From Rhizobium sp. CIAT894 (GTDB lineage: Bacteria > Pseudomonadota > Alphaproteobacteria > Rhizobiales > Rhizobiaceae), in contig NZ_CP020947.1 in assembly GCF_000172795.2 (NCBI RefSeq), forward strand, positions 4,109,001 through 4,173,000: a stretch of DNA of 64,000 bases, given 5' to 3'. This document shows positions 1-8,177 of this stretch, piece by piece. The translations under genes were made by a program, and so were the position numbers. How positions within the stretch are numbered: position 1 is the first letter of the stretch; every line of letters begins with the position of its first letter. The notes under the pieces were generated by a model. It searched no databases and was not told the origin of the DNA. It was given only the letters and a program-made list of their open reading frames with translations.

Positions 1-1545
1 CGGCTCGGACGCGGACAATATGATGCCGGCGCTTACAAGCGTCTTGGCAAGGGCAACCGGGAGATATGGATCCGGGCTTCCTATAATCCTGTTTCAAAAG
101 GCGGAAAGCCATTCAAGGTCGTGAAGTTCGCGACCGACGTCACCGCCACGAAGAGGAAGGCAATCGAGGATTCCGGCAAGCTTGAGGCCATTTCGCGCTC
201 GCAGGCGGTCATCGAATTCACCCCGAAGGGCGAAATCCTGACGGCGAATGAGAATTTCTGTCAGGCCATGGGATATTCGCTCGCCGAGATTGCCGGCAAG
301 CATCACAGCATCTTTTGCGATCCTGCCCATGTCAACACCGAAGATTACCGCAACTTCTGGCGGCGTCTTGCCGACGGCGAATTCATCGCCAACGAATTCG
401 TTCGTTTCGGCAAGGGCGGCCGCGAAATCTGGATCCAGGCGGCCTACAACCCGATCGTCGATGCCGACGGCAAAGTCTACAAGGTCGTGAAATTCGCAAC
501 CGACGTCACCCAGCGCATGAGCGCGATTTCCCAGCTCGGCGGTGCGCTGCGCCATCTCTCCGAAGGCGATCTGACAAGGACGGTGGACACGCCCTTCGTT
601 CCCTCGATGGAGCAGTTGCGCCACGATTTCAACACGACGATCAGTGGTCTGGCCAAAACAATGAAGACGATCGGCGAGAATGCCGGCGCGATCGCCGCCG
701 GCTCGCGCGAGATCGGCGCATCGGCCGATTCCTTCTCCACGCGGACGGAGCAGCAGGCTGCATCGATCGAAGAAACGGCGGCCGCGCTGGAGGAGATCAC
801 CACCACCGTCAATGATTCCAGCCGCCGGGCCGATGAGGCGGGCCGCCTCGTCGGCATGACAAGGCAGGGCGCCGAACAGTCCGGCGTCGTGGTGCGCAAC
901 GCCGTCGTCGCCATGGATCAGATCGAGCAATCCTCGCGCGAGATCACCAACATTATCGGCGTCATCGACGAAATCGCTTTCCAGACCAACCTTCTGGCGC
1001 TGAATGCCGGCGTCGAGGCGGCCCGTGCCGGCGAAGCCGGCAAGGGCTTCGCCGTGGTTGCCCAGGAAGTGAGAGAACTCGCCCAGCGCTCCGCCAAGGC
1101 AGCCAAAGAGATCAAGGCACTCATCAATACGTCGAGCGATCTCGTCAAGAACGGCGTCGGCCTCGTCGGCCAGACCGGTAAGGCGCTCGAGGAGATCGTC
1201 GCCCAGGTGGGCGATATCGACGGCAATATCTCCGCCATTGTCGAAGCCTCCAGGGAACAGGCAACCGGCCTCAAGGAAATCAATCAGGCGGTCAACACGC
1301 TGGATCAGGCAACCCAGCAGAATGCCGCCATGGTCGAGGAAAGCACCGCTGCCAGCCATAGCCTTGCCAGGGAAGCCGAGACGCTGCGTGAGCTGCTGGC
1401 AAGGTTCCGTCTACCGGGCCAGGCTCAGACCGCTGGCCGGCCCGAGACCAGACAGATAGCCTCACCGGCGTTGCATCTCGTCTCCCGTGTCGCAAAGGCG
1501 CACGGCGCGGCGGCGGCAGCCGCGCAGAGTTGGGAAGAGTTCTGA
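1..1545 (+). CDS. methyl-accepting chemotaxis protein, PAS-PAS-HAMP-MA (5' end outside window)
   Basis: The reading frame is open from base 1, so the start lies upstream; 514 residues are visible. Order seen: the end of one PAS domain ([10 protein letters not shown], then VVKFATDVT), a complete second PAS domain repeating the same signature ([19 protein letters not shown]), a HAMP-like linker ([14 protein letters not shown]), then a long MA coiled coil with the conserved hairpin tip [20 protein letters not shown]. The protein ends in SWEEF, which fits the aromatic pentapeptide that tethers the CheR/CheB adaptation enzymes in some receptors. The family transmits signals to the CheA-CheW array. 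No membrane span is visible in this part, so the receptor may be cytosolic, but the missing N-terminus could change that. The ligand is unknown. Confidence 0.93.
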   Translation, partial: RLGRGQYDAGAYKRLGKGNREIWIRASYNPVSKGGKPFKVVKFATDVTATKRKAIEDSGKLEAISRSQAVIEFTPKGEILTANENFCQAMGYSLAEIAGKHHSIFCDPAHVNTEDYRNFWRRLADGEFIANEFVRFGKGGREIWIQAAYNPIVDADGKVYKVVKFATDVTQRMSAISQLGGALRHLSEGDLTRTVDTPFVPSMEQLRHDFNTTISGLAKTMKTIGENAGAIAAGSREIGASADSFSTRTEQQAASIEETAAALEEITTTVNDSSRRADEAGRLVGMTRQGAEQSGVVVRNAVVAMDQIEQSSREITNIIGVIDEIAFQTNLLALNAGVEAARAGEAGKGFAVVAQEVRELAQRSAKAAKEIKALINTSSDLVKNGVGLVGQTGKALEEIVAQVGDIDGNISAIVEASREQATGLKEINQAVNTLDQATQQNAAMVEESTAASHSLAREAETLRELLARFRLPGQAQTAGRPETRQIASPALHLVSRVAKAHGAAAAAAQSWEEF

Positions 1546-1616
1546 TCCATCACCCCTCCCCATTTGCAGTGCCGCCGCGAGGCCGCACTTCTTGATTACC
1601 CGGGCTTTATTAAGAC

Positions 1617-1649
1617 AAACGCGCCGCATGAGATCCATGCGGCGCGTTT
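1617..1649. terminator. bidirectional-looking hairpin between convergent genes
   Basis: Perfect 14-bp arms AAACGCGCCGCATG and CATGCGGCGCGTTT with a 5-nt loop. On the plus strand the stem ends in TTTT, suiting the chemoreceptor gene. On the minus strand it follows the end of the formate dehydrogenase region and ends in TTTGTCTT. It probably stops transcription from both sides. Confidence 0.8.
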
Positions 1650-1656
1650 TGATATC

Positions 1657-1774
1657 TCAGCCAAACAGCGCCAAGGTCGCCTTCAACGCTACCCAGACGC
1701 GCCAGAGCGGGGAATGCCGACGACTGCCCAGGCAAGCATCGCCTTGGCGTAGCCCTCCCGCGCACCGATCGTGA
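1657..1774 (-). pseudogene. frameshifted small hydrophobic ORF behind fdsD, possibly an MFS-associated small subunit
   Basis: Directly after the fdsD stop, the minus strand reads AREGYAKAMLAWAVVGIP in one frame. After the CCCC at about 1705-1712, a second frame continues as LWRVWVALKATLALFG and stops at 1657, just before the terminator hairpin. Together these would make one roughly 35-40 residue single-span protein of the pattern AWxxVGIPxLWxVWxxLKxxLxLF. This resembles, from memory, the tiny partner proteins of some oxalate/formate-type MFS carriers; that assignment is inference. As read, one base is missing between the halves, so it is broken or contains a sequencing error. A candidate ATG lies at 1739. 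Confidence 0.4.
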
Positions 1775-2020
1775 TTACCGGACTTGGTTGGCCTCCGCCG
1801 CCGGTTTGCGGATCATGGGAGCGGCCTGGAGCACGAGCGCATCCAGGCCGTTTTCCTCCGTCTCCAGAATTTCGAACAATTGCCGCCGCATGCGCGGCTC
1901 CCAGAATTTGTTGATGTGATTGGCGACCCCCTCCACGGCCTCGCTTGCCGGCTGGCTCTTGAAGAAGGTGGCGATCTGGTTTGCCATATAGACGAGCTTG
2001 GACTTGGTATCATGCGACAT
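1775..2020 (-). CDS. fdsD: NAD-dependent formate dehydrogenase delta subunit
   Basis: An 81-residue protein with the FdsD pattern KLVYMANQIATFF followed by AVEGVANHINKFWEPRMRRQL. It is the last intact gene of the fds operon and its start overlaps the end of fdhD by 11 bp, which suggests coupled translation. The family belongs with soluble, oxygen-tolerant molybdenum formate dehydrogenases; the delta subunit is needed for an active or stable complex rather than carrying a cofactor. No cysteine is present, consistent with no metal cluster. Confidence 0.9.
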   Translation of the reverse strand: MSHDTKSKLVYMANQIATFFKSQPASEAVEGVANHINKFWEPRMRRQLFEILETEENGLDALVLQAAPMIRKPAAEANQVR

Positions 2021-2834
2021 CGGCGATGTTTCCGGGCGAGATGCGGTGCGGGTGGGTGAAAATCTCGAAATCCTCGCCGCGCACCAGCGCGACGAGCGTC
2101 ATGCCGGCCTCTTCGGCCGTGCGGATGGCCAGAGCCGTCGGTGCGGATATTGCAATCAGCACGGGGCTGCCGAGGATCGCCGCCTTCTGCACCATCTCGA
2201 CCGAAAGCCGGCTGGTAACGACGACGGCGCCGTCCCCGCCTCTTTCGCCAGCGCCGATGACGGCGCCGCAGAGCTTATCCAGCGCATTGTGACGACCGAC
2301 ATCTTCGCGCACGGCAGTGAGGCCCCGGCCGGGACGATAGAAGGCGGCGCCATGCACTGCCCGTGTTTCGCGATGCAGCGGCTGCGCCTCGTTCAGAAGG
2401 GAAACGGCGCTGACGATATCGGCATGCGACAACGAGAGCGACGATGCCGAGACGTCCGGCACCGGCCGCACCGCCTGTTCGATCGATTCGATGCCGCAGA
2501 GCCCGCAACCAACCGGCCCCGCCATGCTGCGGCGTCGTGCCCGCAGCCGATCGGCGACGTCATCGACGAGGCTCACCTGCACATCGATCCCCTGCTCGCC
2601 CGCGACGATTTCGATGCCGGATATTTCGGCTCGGCTGGTGACGATACCTTCGGTCAGACTGAAGCCGACGGCAAAATCCTCAAGATCGGCGGGTGTGGCC
2701 ATCATCACCGCATGCGAGCTGCCGCCATAGGAAAAGGCGATCGGCACTTCCTCCGGCACGATGCGCGAACCGCTGTGCATGAGACCGTTGCGACGAGCGG
2801 TTTCGGGGGCGCGGGCGGTGGTCGGGAAAGTCAT
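2010..2834 (-). CDS. fdhD: formate dehydrogenase accessory sulfurtransferase
   Basis: A 274-residue member of the FdhD/FdsC family, which passes sulfur to the bis-MGD molybdenum cofactor and is required for active formate dehydrogenase. The CxxC motif is GCGLCG, Cys110 and Cys113; the family signature LEDFAVGFSLTEGI lies near residue 51. It sits between fdsA and fdsD. Its ATG is preceded at 8 nt by GGGGGAG, which forms the edge of the neighbouring palindromic repeat, so the repeat may supply the ribosome binding site. The 232-bp gap to fdsA is filled with repeat DNA. Confidence 0.95.
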   Translation of the reverse strand: MTFPTTARAPETARRNGLMHSGSRIVPEEVPIAFSYGGSSHAVMMATPADLEDFAVGFSLTEGIVTSRAEISGIEIVAGEQGIDVQVSLVDDVADRLRARRRSMAGPVGCGLCGIESIEQAVRPVPDVSASSLSLSHADIVSAVSLLNEAQPLHRETRAVHGAAFYRPGRGLTAVREDVGRHNALDKLCGAVIGAGERGGDGAVVVTSRLSVEMVQKAAILGSPVLIAISAPTALAIRTAEEAGMTLVALVRGEDFEIFTHPHRISPGNIADVA

Positions 2835-2840
2835 GCTGCA

Positions 2841-2936
2841 CGCTCCCCCTTCTCCCCAGCGGGGGTCCGAAGGACGGGTCGAGACCCGCGGCTCGACCCC
2901 GGGCGATACTCGTCAGGGCAGATGAGGGGGTGAGCG
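2841..2936 (-). repeat. intergenic mosaic repeat, copy 1 (RIME-like)
   Basis: Read on the minus strand this begins CACCCCCTCATCTGCCCTGA and ends GGGGAGAAGGGGGAGCG, the arrangement of the short palindromic mosaic elements described in rhizobia (RIME type). It contains the inner inverted repeat GGGTCGAG (2876-2883) with CTCGACCC (2892-2899). It faces copy 2 across about 45 bp. The family name is from recall, not from a search. Confidence 0.65.
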
Positions 2937-2981
2937 ACGATAGGAGCGAACGAACGAGCCGAAGTGAGTTCGCATTTGCCG

Positions 2982-3036
2982 AACCGCCCCCTCATCCGCC
3001 CTTCGGGCACCTTCTCCCCGAGGGGAGAGGGGGAGG
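2982..3036 (+). repeat. intergenic mosaic repeat, copy 2 (RIME-like)
   Basis: Plus-strand copy with CCCCCTCATCCGCCCTTCGG, then CACCTTCTCCCCGAGGGGAG, a small GC-rich hairpin. It is in opposite orientation to copy 1, so the fdsA-fdhD mRNA can fold both copies against each other. It ends about 30 bp from the fdsA stop codon. Confidence 0.65.
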
Positions 3037-3066
3037 CCTCGCCGACACCAGCCCACTCCCGCATTG

Positions 3067-5946
3067 TCACTCCGCCGCTTCGAGCTTGCCGGCAATGCGG
3101 CGCGATTGCCGTGCCTGCTCGTCATATTCCATCTGCCAGTCGCTCGGCCCGTTGGAGGGCGAGACCTGCACCGCCGTCACCTTATATTCCGGGCAGTTCG
3201 TCGCCCAGTCGGAGAAATCGGTGGTGATGACGTTCGCCTGCGTATTGGGATGATGGAAGGTGGTATAGACGACGCCGGGCGCAACACGATCGGTGATCAG
3301 TGCCCGCAGCGTCGTATCGCCGGAGCGGCTGACGAGTTTCACCCAGTCGCCGTCGCGAATGCCGCGCTGTTCGGCATCATGCGCGTGAATTTCCAGCCGG
3401 TCTTCCCCGTGCCAGACGACATTCTCGGTCCGCCGCGTCTGCGCTCCGACATTATACTGGCTGAGGATGCGGCCAGTCGTCAGCAGCAGCGGGAAGCGCG
3501 GCCCGGTGCGTTCGTCGGTCGCCACATATTCGGTGCGGATGAACTTGCCCTTGCCGCGCACGAAGCCATCGATATGCATGATCGGCGAGCCGAGCGGGTT
3601 CTTTTCGTTGCAGGGCCACTGCACCGAGCCCATCTTGTCCAGATAGTCGTAGGTTACAAGCGCGAAACTCGGCGTGGTCGCGGCGATCTCGTCCATGATC
3701 TCCGACGGATGGGCGTAGTTCCAGTCGAGCCCCATCGCCTGGGCAAGCTTCTGCGTCACTTCCCAATCGCCATAGCCGTTCCGCGGCGTCATGACCTTGC
3801 GCACGCGGTTGATGCGGCGCTCGGCATTGGTGAAGGTGCCGTCCTTCTCGAGGAAGGTCGAGCCCGGCAGGAAGACATGGGCATAATTGGCGGTCTCGTT
3901 GAGGAACAGATCCTGCACGACGACGCATTCCATCGCCGCAAGGCCGGCGGCGACATGTTTCGTATCGGGATCGGACTGGAGAATATCCTCGCCCTGGACG
4001 TAGAGGCCCTTGAAGGAGCCGTCGACCGCCGCATCCAGCATGTTCGGAATGCGCAGGCCGGGCTCGTTGTTGAGCTTCACGCCCCAGAGCTTTTCGAAGA
4101 TATCGCGCGTCGCATCGTCGGAAATATGCCGGTAGCCCGGCAGTTCGTGCGGGAAGGAGCCCATGTCGCACGAGCCCTGCACGTTGTTCTGGCCGCGCAG
4201 CGGGTTCACGCCGACGCCCGGACGGCCGATATTGCCGGTCGCCATCGCCAGGTTGGCGATGGCGATGACGGTGGTCGAGCCCTGGCTATGTTCGGTGACG
4301 CCGAGACCGTAATAGATCGCGCCGTTGCCGCCCTTGGCATAGAGCCGTGCCGCACCACGCAGATCCGCCGCCGGCACGCCGGTGAAGATCTCGGTCTGCT
4401 CCGGGCTGTGCGCCGGTTCGGCGATGAAGGCGGCCCAGTCCTCGAACTCCGACCAGTCGCAGCGTTCGCGGATGAAGCGCTCGTCATAGAGCCCTTCGGT
4501 GACGATCACATGCGCCAGCGCCGTCATGACAGCGACATTGGTGCCGGGCTTCAGCGGCAGGTGATAGGAGGCCTCGACATGCGGCGACCGGACGATATCG
4601 GTGCGGCGCGGATCGATGACGATGAGCTTGGCGCCCTGGCGCAGCCGCTTCTTCAGCCGCGAGGCGAATACCGGATGCCCGTCGGTCGGGTTGGCGCCGA
4701 TGATGACGACGACATCGGACTGCTCGACGCTGTCGAAATTCTGCGTGCCGGCCGACGTGCCGAATGTCTGGCCGAGGCCGTAGCCGGTCGGCGAATGGCA
4801 GACGCGGGCGCAGGTATCGACATTGTTGTTACCGAAGCCGGCCCGGACCAGCTTCTGCACGAGGTAGGTTTCCTCATTGGTGCAGCGCGACGAGGTGATG
4901 CCACCGACCGCGTCGCGGCCATATTGATACTGGATGCGGCGAAACTCCGACGCCACATGCGCGAAGGCCTCGTCCCAGCTGACCTCCCGCCAGGGATCGC
5001 TGATCTTTTCGCGGATCATCGGGTTGAGGATACGGTCCTTATGGGTGGAATAACCGTAAGCGAAGCGGCCCTTGACGCAGGAATGGCCGCGATTGGCCTG
5101 GCCGTCCTTCCACGGCACCATGCGCACCAATTCCTCGCCGCGCATTTCCGCCTTGAAGGAACAGCCGACGCCGCAATAGGCGCAGGTGGTGATGGCCGAA
5201 TGTTCGGGCTGGCCGATCTCGATCACCGACTTTTCCGTCAGCGTCGCCGTCGGGCAGGCCTGGACGCAGGCGCCGCAGGAGACACATTCGGAATCGATGA
5301 AGGCTTCATGTGCACCCGAGGAAACCTTGGAGCCGAAACCGCGCCCCTCGATCGTCAGCGCGAAAGTGCCCTGCACCTCCTCGCAGGCGCGCACGCAGCG
5401 CGAACAGACGATGCATTTGGAAGGATCGAAGGTGAAATAGGGATTGGACTCGTCCTTCGGCGTCCATTTCAGATTGATCTCGCCATTGTTGCGCGCCCTG
5501 ACATGGTTGTCGCCGTCATAGCCATAGCGCACGTCGCGCAGGCCGACGGCGCCCGCCATGTCCTGCAATTCGCAATCACCATTGGCAGCACAGGTCAGAC
5601 AGTCGAGCGGGTGGTCGGAAATATAAAGCTCCATCACGCCACGGCGGATATCTTTCAGCCGTCCCGTCTGCGTGTGCACCACCATGTTGGCCGCCACCGG
5701 CGTCGTGCAGGAGGCCGGCGTACCGGCCCGGCCCTCGATCTCGACGAGACAGAGCCGGCAGGAACCGAAGGCATCGATCATGTCGGTGGCGCAGAGCTTC
5801 GGCACCTCGATGCCAGCCTCCATCGAAGCGCGCATGATCGAGGTGCCCTCCGGCACGCTGATCTGCTGCCCATCGATGGTGAGCGTCACCATCACCTCCG
5901 ATGTCGAAGCGGGAGTGCCGTAGTCGATTTCATGGATGAGAGACAT
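3067..5946 (-). CDS. fdsA: NAD-dependent formate dehydrogenase alpha (catalytic, molybdenum) subunit
   Basis: A 959-residue soluble catalytic subunit that oxidises formate to CO2 at a bis-MGD molybdenum centre. Clusters seen in order: N-terminal [2Fe-2S] (Cys52, 63, 66, 80), a His-Cys3 [4Fe-4S] site (His112, Cys116, 119, 125), two ferredoxin-type [4Fe-4S] sites (Cys178-188 and Cys221-231), then the molybdopterin domain with Cys255, 258, 262, 290. The likely Mo ligand pair is Cys383-His384 in RVCHSPTGYGLG. The start is set at 5946 because AGGAGG stands 6 nt upstream of ATG-TCT-CTC; an upstream ATG at 5985 lacks such a site. The length matches FdsA proteins. It works with FdsB and FdsG to pass electrons to NAD+. 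Confidence 0.97.
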   Translation of the reverse strand: MSLIHEIDYGTPASTSEVMVTLTIDGQQISVPEGTSIMRASMEAGIEVPKLCATDMIDAFGSCRLCLVEIEGRAGTPASCTTPVAANMVVHTQTGRLKDIRRGVMELYISDHPLDCLTCAANGDCELQDMAGAVGLRDVRYGYDGDNHVRARNNGEINLKWTPKDESNPYFTFDPSKCIVCSRCVRACEEVQGTFALTIEGRGFGSKVSSGAHEAFIDSECVSCGACVQACPTATLTEKSVIEIGQPEHSAITTCAYCGVGCSFKAEMRGEELVRMVPWKDGQANRGHSCVKGRFAYGYSTHKDRILNPMIREKISDPWREVSWDEAFAHVASEFRRIQYQYGRDAVGGITSSRCTNEETYLVQKLVRAGFGNNNVDTCARVCHSPTGYGLGQTFGTSAGTQNFDSVEQSDVVVIIGANPTDGHPVFASRLKKRLRQGAKLIVIDPRRTDIVRSPHVEASYHLPLKPGTNVAVMTALAHVIVTEGLYDERFIRERCDWSEFEDWAAFIAEPAHSPEQTEIFTGVPAADLRGAARLYAKGGNGAIYYGLGVTEHSQGSTTVIAIANLAMATGNIGRPGVGVNPLRGQNNVQGSCDMGSFPHELPGYRHISDDATRDIFEKLWGVKLNNEPGLRIPNMLDAAVDGSFKGLYVQGEDILQSDPDTKHVAAGLAAMECVVVQDLFLNETANYAHVFLPGSTFLEKDGTFTNAERRINRVRKVMTPRNGYGDWEVTQKLAQAMGLDWNYAHPSEIMDEIAATTPSFALVTYDYLDKMGSVQWPCNEKNPLGSPIMHIDGFVRGKGKFIRTEYVATDERTGPRFPLLLTTGRILSQYNVGAQTRRTENVVWHGEDRLEIHAHDAEQRGIRDGDWVKLVSRSGDTTLRALITDRVAPGVVYTTFHHPNTQANVITTDFSDWATNCPEYKVTAVQVSPSNGPSDWQMEYDEQARQSRRIAGKLEAAE

Positions 5947-6006
5947 GGTCGGCCTCCTGTACGGAAATGGAATTGAGCAGGTCACGGCATGGGGCTTGGA
6001 AGATCA

Positions 6007-7563
6007 TCACTCAGCCGCCTCCGCGATCGGCGCCGGCGAAAAATCTTCCGGGAAATGCGTCATGGCGCTCATGACAGGATAAGGCGTGAAACCGCCGAGC
6101 GCGCAGAGCGAGCCGAATTTCATCGTGTTGCAGAGATCGGCGAGCAGCGCCCGGTTCTTCTCCGGCTCGATGCCATGGGCGATCTTGTCGGCCGTCTCGA
6201 CGCCGCGCGTCGAGCCGATGCGGCAGGGCGTGCACTTGCCGCAGCTTTCGACGGCGCAGAATTCCATGGCGAAACGCGCCTGCTTCAGCATATCGGCGGT
6301 GTCGTCGAAGACGACGAGGCCGGCATGGCCGATCAGCCCGTCTTTGGCGGCGAAAGCTTCGTAATCGAACGGCGTGTCGAACAGTGCCCGCGGGAAATAG
6401 GCGCCGAGCGGTCCGCCGACCTGCACCGCCTTGACCGGTCGTCCCGTCGCCGTGCCGCCGCCGATCCTGTCGATGATATCGCCGAGCGACAGGCCGAAGG
6501 CGGTTTCGTAAAGACCGCCATATCTGACATTGCCGGCGATCTGCAGCGGAATGGTGCCGCGCGAGCGGCCCATGCCGAAATCGCGATAGAAGGCAGCACC
6601 CTTCTCCATGATCACAGGCACGGAAGCGAGCGAGATCACGTTGTTGATGACGGTCGGACGGTCGAACAGCCCCTTATGCGCCGGCAGCGGCGGCTTGGCG
6701 CGCACGACGCCGCGCTTGCCTTCGAGGCTGTTCAGCAGGGCCGTCTCCTCGCCGCAGACATAGGCGCCGGCGCCGGTGCGCACCTCGATATCGAAGGCGC
6801 GGCCCGAGCCGAGCACCGACGGGCCGAGAATCCCTGCCTGCCGGGCGGTACCGACAGCCTCGCTCATCACAGCGATCGCATGCGGATATTCCGAACGCGT
6901 ATAGACGAAACCCTTGGTGGCGCCGGTCGCAAGTCCCGCGATCGCCATACCCTCGATCAGCACGAAGGGATCGCCCTCCATGATCATCCGGTCGGCAAAG
7001 GTGCCGCTGTCGCCCTCATCGGCATTGCAGACGATATATTTGCGGTCGCCGACCGCATCGAGAACGGTCTTCCATTTGATGCCTGTGGGGAAACCCGCAC
7101 CGCCACGGCCGCGAAGGCCGGAATCGGTGACTTCCTTGACGACTTCGGCTGATGTCATCGCAACGGCGCGGCGAAGGCCGGCAAGGCCGCCATGCGTCTC
7201 GTAATCGGCAAGCGAAAGCGGATCGATGACGCCGCAGCGGGCGAAAGTCAGGCGGGTCTGTTCCTTCAGGAACGGGAGGTCTTCAACCTCCCCGAGACAG
7301 AGCGGGTGGTCGCCGCCATTGACGATCCCCGCATCGAACAATGCAGGCACATCCCTCGGCTTCACCGGTCCGTAGCCGATACGCCTGCCGGCGACCTCGA
7401 CCTCGACGAGCGGCTCCAGCCAGAACATTCCGCGCGAGCCGTTGCGCACGATCTCGGCATCGAGGCCGCGGGCGGCGATCTCCTGGGCAATCGCCTTTGC
7501 CACCTTTTCGGCCCCGAGCGCCAGCGCAGCGGCATCGCGCGGAACATAAACCTTGACGCTCAT
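6007..7563 (-). CDS. fdsB: NAD-dependent formate dehydrogenase beta subunit (FMN, NADH site)
   Basis: A 518-residue NuoF-like diaphorase subunit. An N-terminal thioredoxin-like region of about 120 residues precedes the flavin/NAD domain with GRGGAGFP (152-159) and ADEGDSGTF (181-189); the C-terminal [4Fe-4S] site is Cys441, 444, 447 and Cys487. It takes electrons from FdsA clusters and reduces NAD+. The start at 7563 overlaps the fdsG stop as ATGA and has GGAGG 9 nt upstream, so longer readings are unlikely. The gap to fdsA is 60 bp. Confidence 0.97.
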   Translation of the reverse strand: MSVKVYVPRDAAALALGAEKVAKAIAQEIAARGLDAEIVRNGSRGMFWLEPLVEVEVAGRRIGYGPVKPRDVPALFDAGIVNGGDHPLCLGEVEDLPFLKEQTRLTFARCGVIDPLSLADYETHGGLAGLRRAVAMTSAEVVKEVTDSGLRGRGGAGFPTGIKWKTVLDAVGDRKYIVCNADEGDSGTFADRMIMEGDPFVLIEGMAIAGLATGATKGFVYTRSEYPHAIAVMSEAVGTARQAGILGPSVLGSGRAFDIEVRTGAGAYVCGEETALLNSLEGKRGVVRAKPPLPAHKGLFDRPTVINNVISLASVPVIMEKGAAFYRDFGMGRSRGTIPLQIAGNVRYGGLYETAFGLSLGDIIDRIGGGTATGRPVKAVQVGGPLGAYFPRALFDTPFDYEAFAAKDGLIGHAGLVVFDDTADMLKQARFAMEFCAVESCGKCTPCRIGSTRGVETADKIAHGIEPEKNRALLADLCNTMKFGSLCALGGFTPYPVMSAMTHFPEDFSPAPIAEAAE

Positions 7564-8039
7564 CGGCGTGCCTCCGCAACGAGTTCGGCCGCCGTCTGAT
7601 CGTCGATCCGGCCATAGACCTCGCCGTCGAGCATCGCCGACGGGGCGCAGGCGCACAGACCGAGACAGTAAACCGGCTCCAGCGTCACACTGCCGTCGAG
7701 CGTCGTCTGGTGAAAATCGATGCCGAGCAGCGTCTTGACACGCTCGGCCACCGCATCGCCGCCCATCGACTGGCAGGCCTCGGCACGACAGAGCTTCAGC
7801 ACATGCCGGCCGGCCGGATGGTCGCGATAATCATGATAGAAGGTCACTACGCCATGCACCTCGGCGCGGGACAGGTTCAGTTCCTCCGCGATCACAGGCA
7901 CGGCTTCCTGCGGGATATAGCCGAATTCGTCCTGAACCTCGTGCAGAATGGGAAGCAGCGGCCCTTCAAGGAAGCGAAGATCGGCGATAATGGCACGAGT
8001 GCGCGCGGCAATATCGCCTTCGGCGATATGAATGGTCAT
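7560..8039 (-). CDS. fdsG: NAD-dependent formate dehydrogenase gamma subunit
   Basis: A 159-residue NuoE-like thioredoxin-fold [2Fe-2S] protein; ligands Cys84, Cys89, Cys125 and Cys129 (LCRAEACQSMGG and YCLGLCA). First gene of the operon, with GGGAGG 8 nt before the chosen ATG at 8039. It pairs with FdsB as the electron-output module. The 134 bp upstream hold a palindrome suited to the neighbouring LysR regulator, so expression is probably inducible. Confidence 0.96.
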   Translation of the reverse strand: MTIHIAEGDIAARTRAIIADLRFLEGPLLPILHEVQDEFGYIPQEAVPVIAEELNLSRAEVHGVVTFYHDYRDHPAGRHVLKLCRAEACQSMGGDAVAERVKTLLGIDFHQTTLDGSVTLEPVYCLGLCACAPSAMLDGEVYGRIDDQTAAELVAEARR

Positions 8040-8156
8040 AAGGCAGCCCTCCCGACGGCTTGCTCGTTGCGGAATGGCGGCCTCCCCAGCCCAAGTGCTA
8101 TTCCTCGGGCAGCATCGCAAGGAAGCCGCTGGCGATCAATAACGCTGTCTTGTCAG

Positions 8157-8177
8157 TTGATAGATTTTTTCTATCAA
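8157..8177. promoter_or_regulatory. LysR-type operator palindrome upstream of fdsG
   Basis: TTGATAG-N7-CTATCAA is a perfect dyad of T-N11-A form, the classic LysR-family recognition shape. It lies 118 bp before the fdsG start and overlaps the stop codon of the LysR gene (8174-8176). The A-tract centre and lack of a following T-run argue against a terminator. Confidence 0.6.

Noticed and set aside
94-1359. Minus-strand open frame of 421 codons opposite the chemoreceptor
   Set aside because: Antisense shadow; the plus strand carries PAS, HAMP and MA motifs.
3064-5976. Very long plus-strand open frame (970 codons) opposite fdsA
   Set aside because: It is the antisense shadow of a GC-rich gene with full cofactor motifs on the minus strand; composition is Arg/Ala/Asp-rich with no recognisable domain.
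8157-8177. The palindrome as an intrinsic terminator for the LysR gene
   Set aside because: Arms are AT-rich and no T-run follows on the minus strand; the T-N11-A form suits an operator better.
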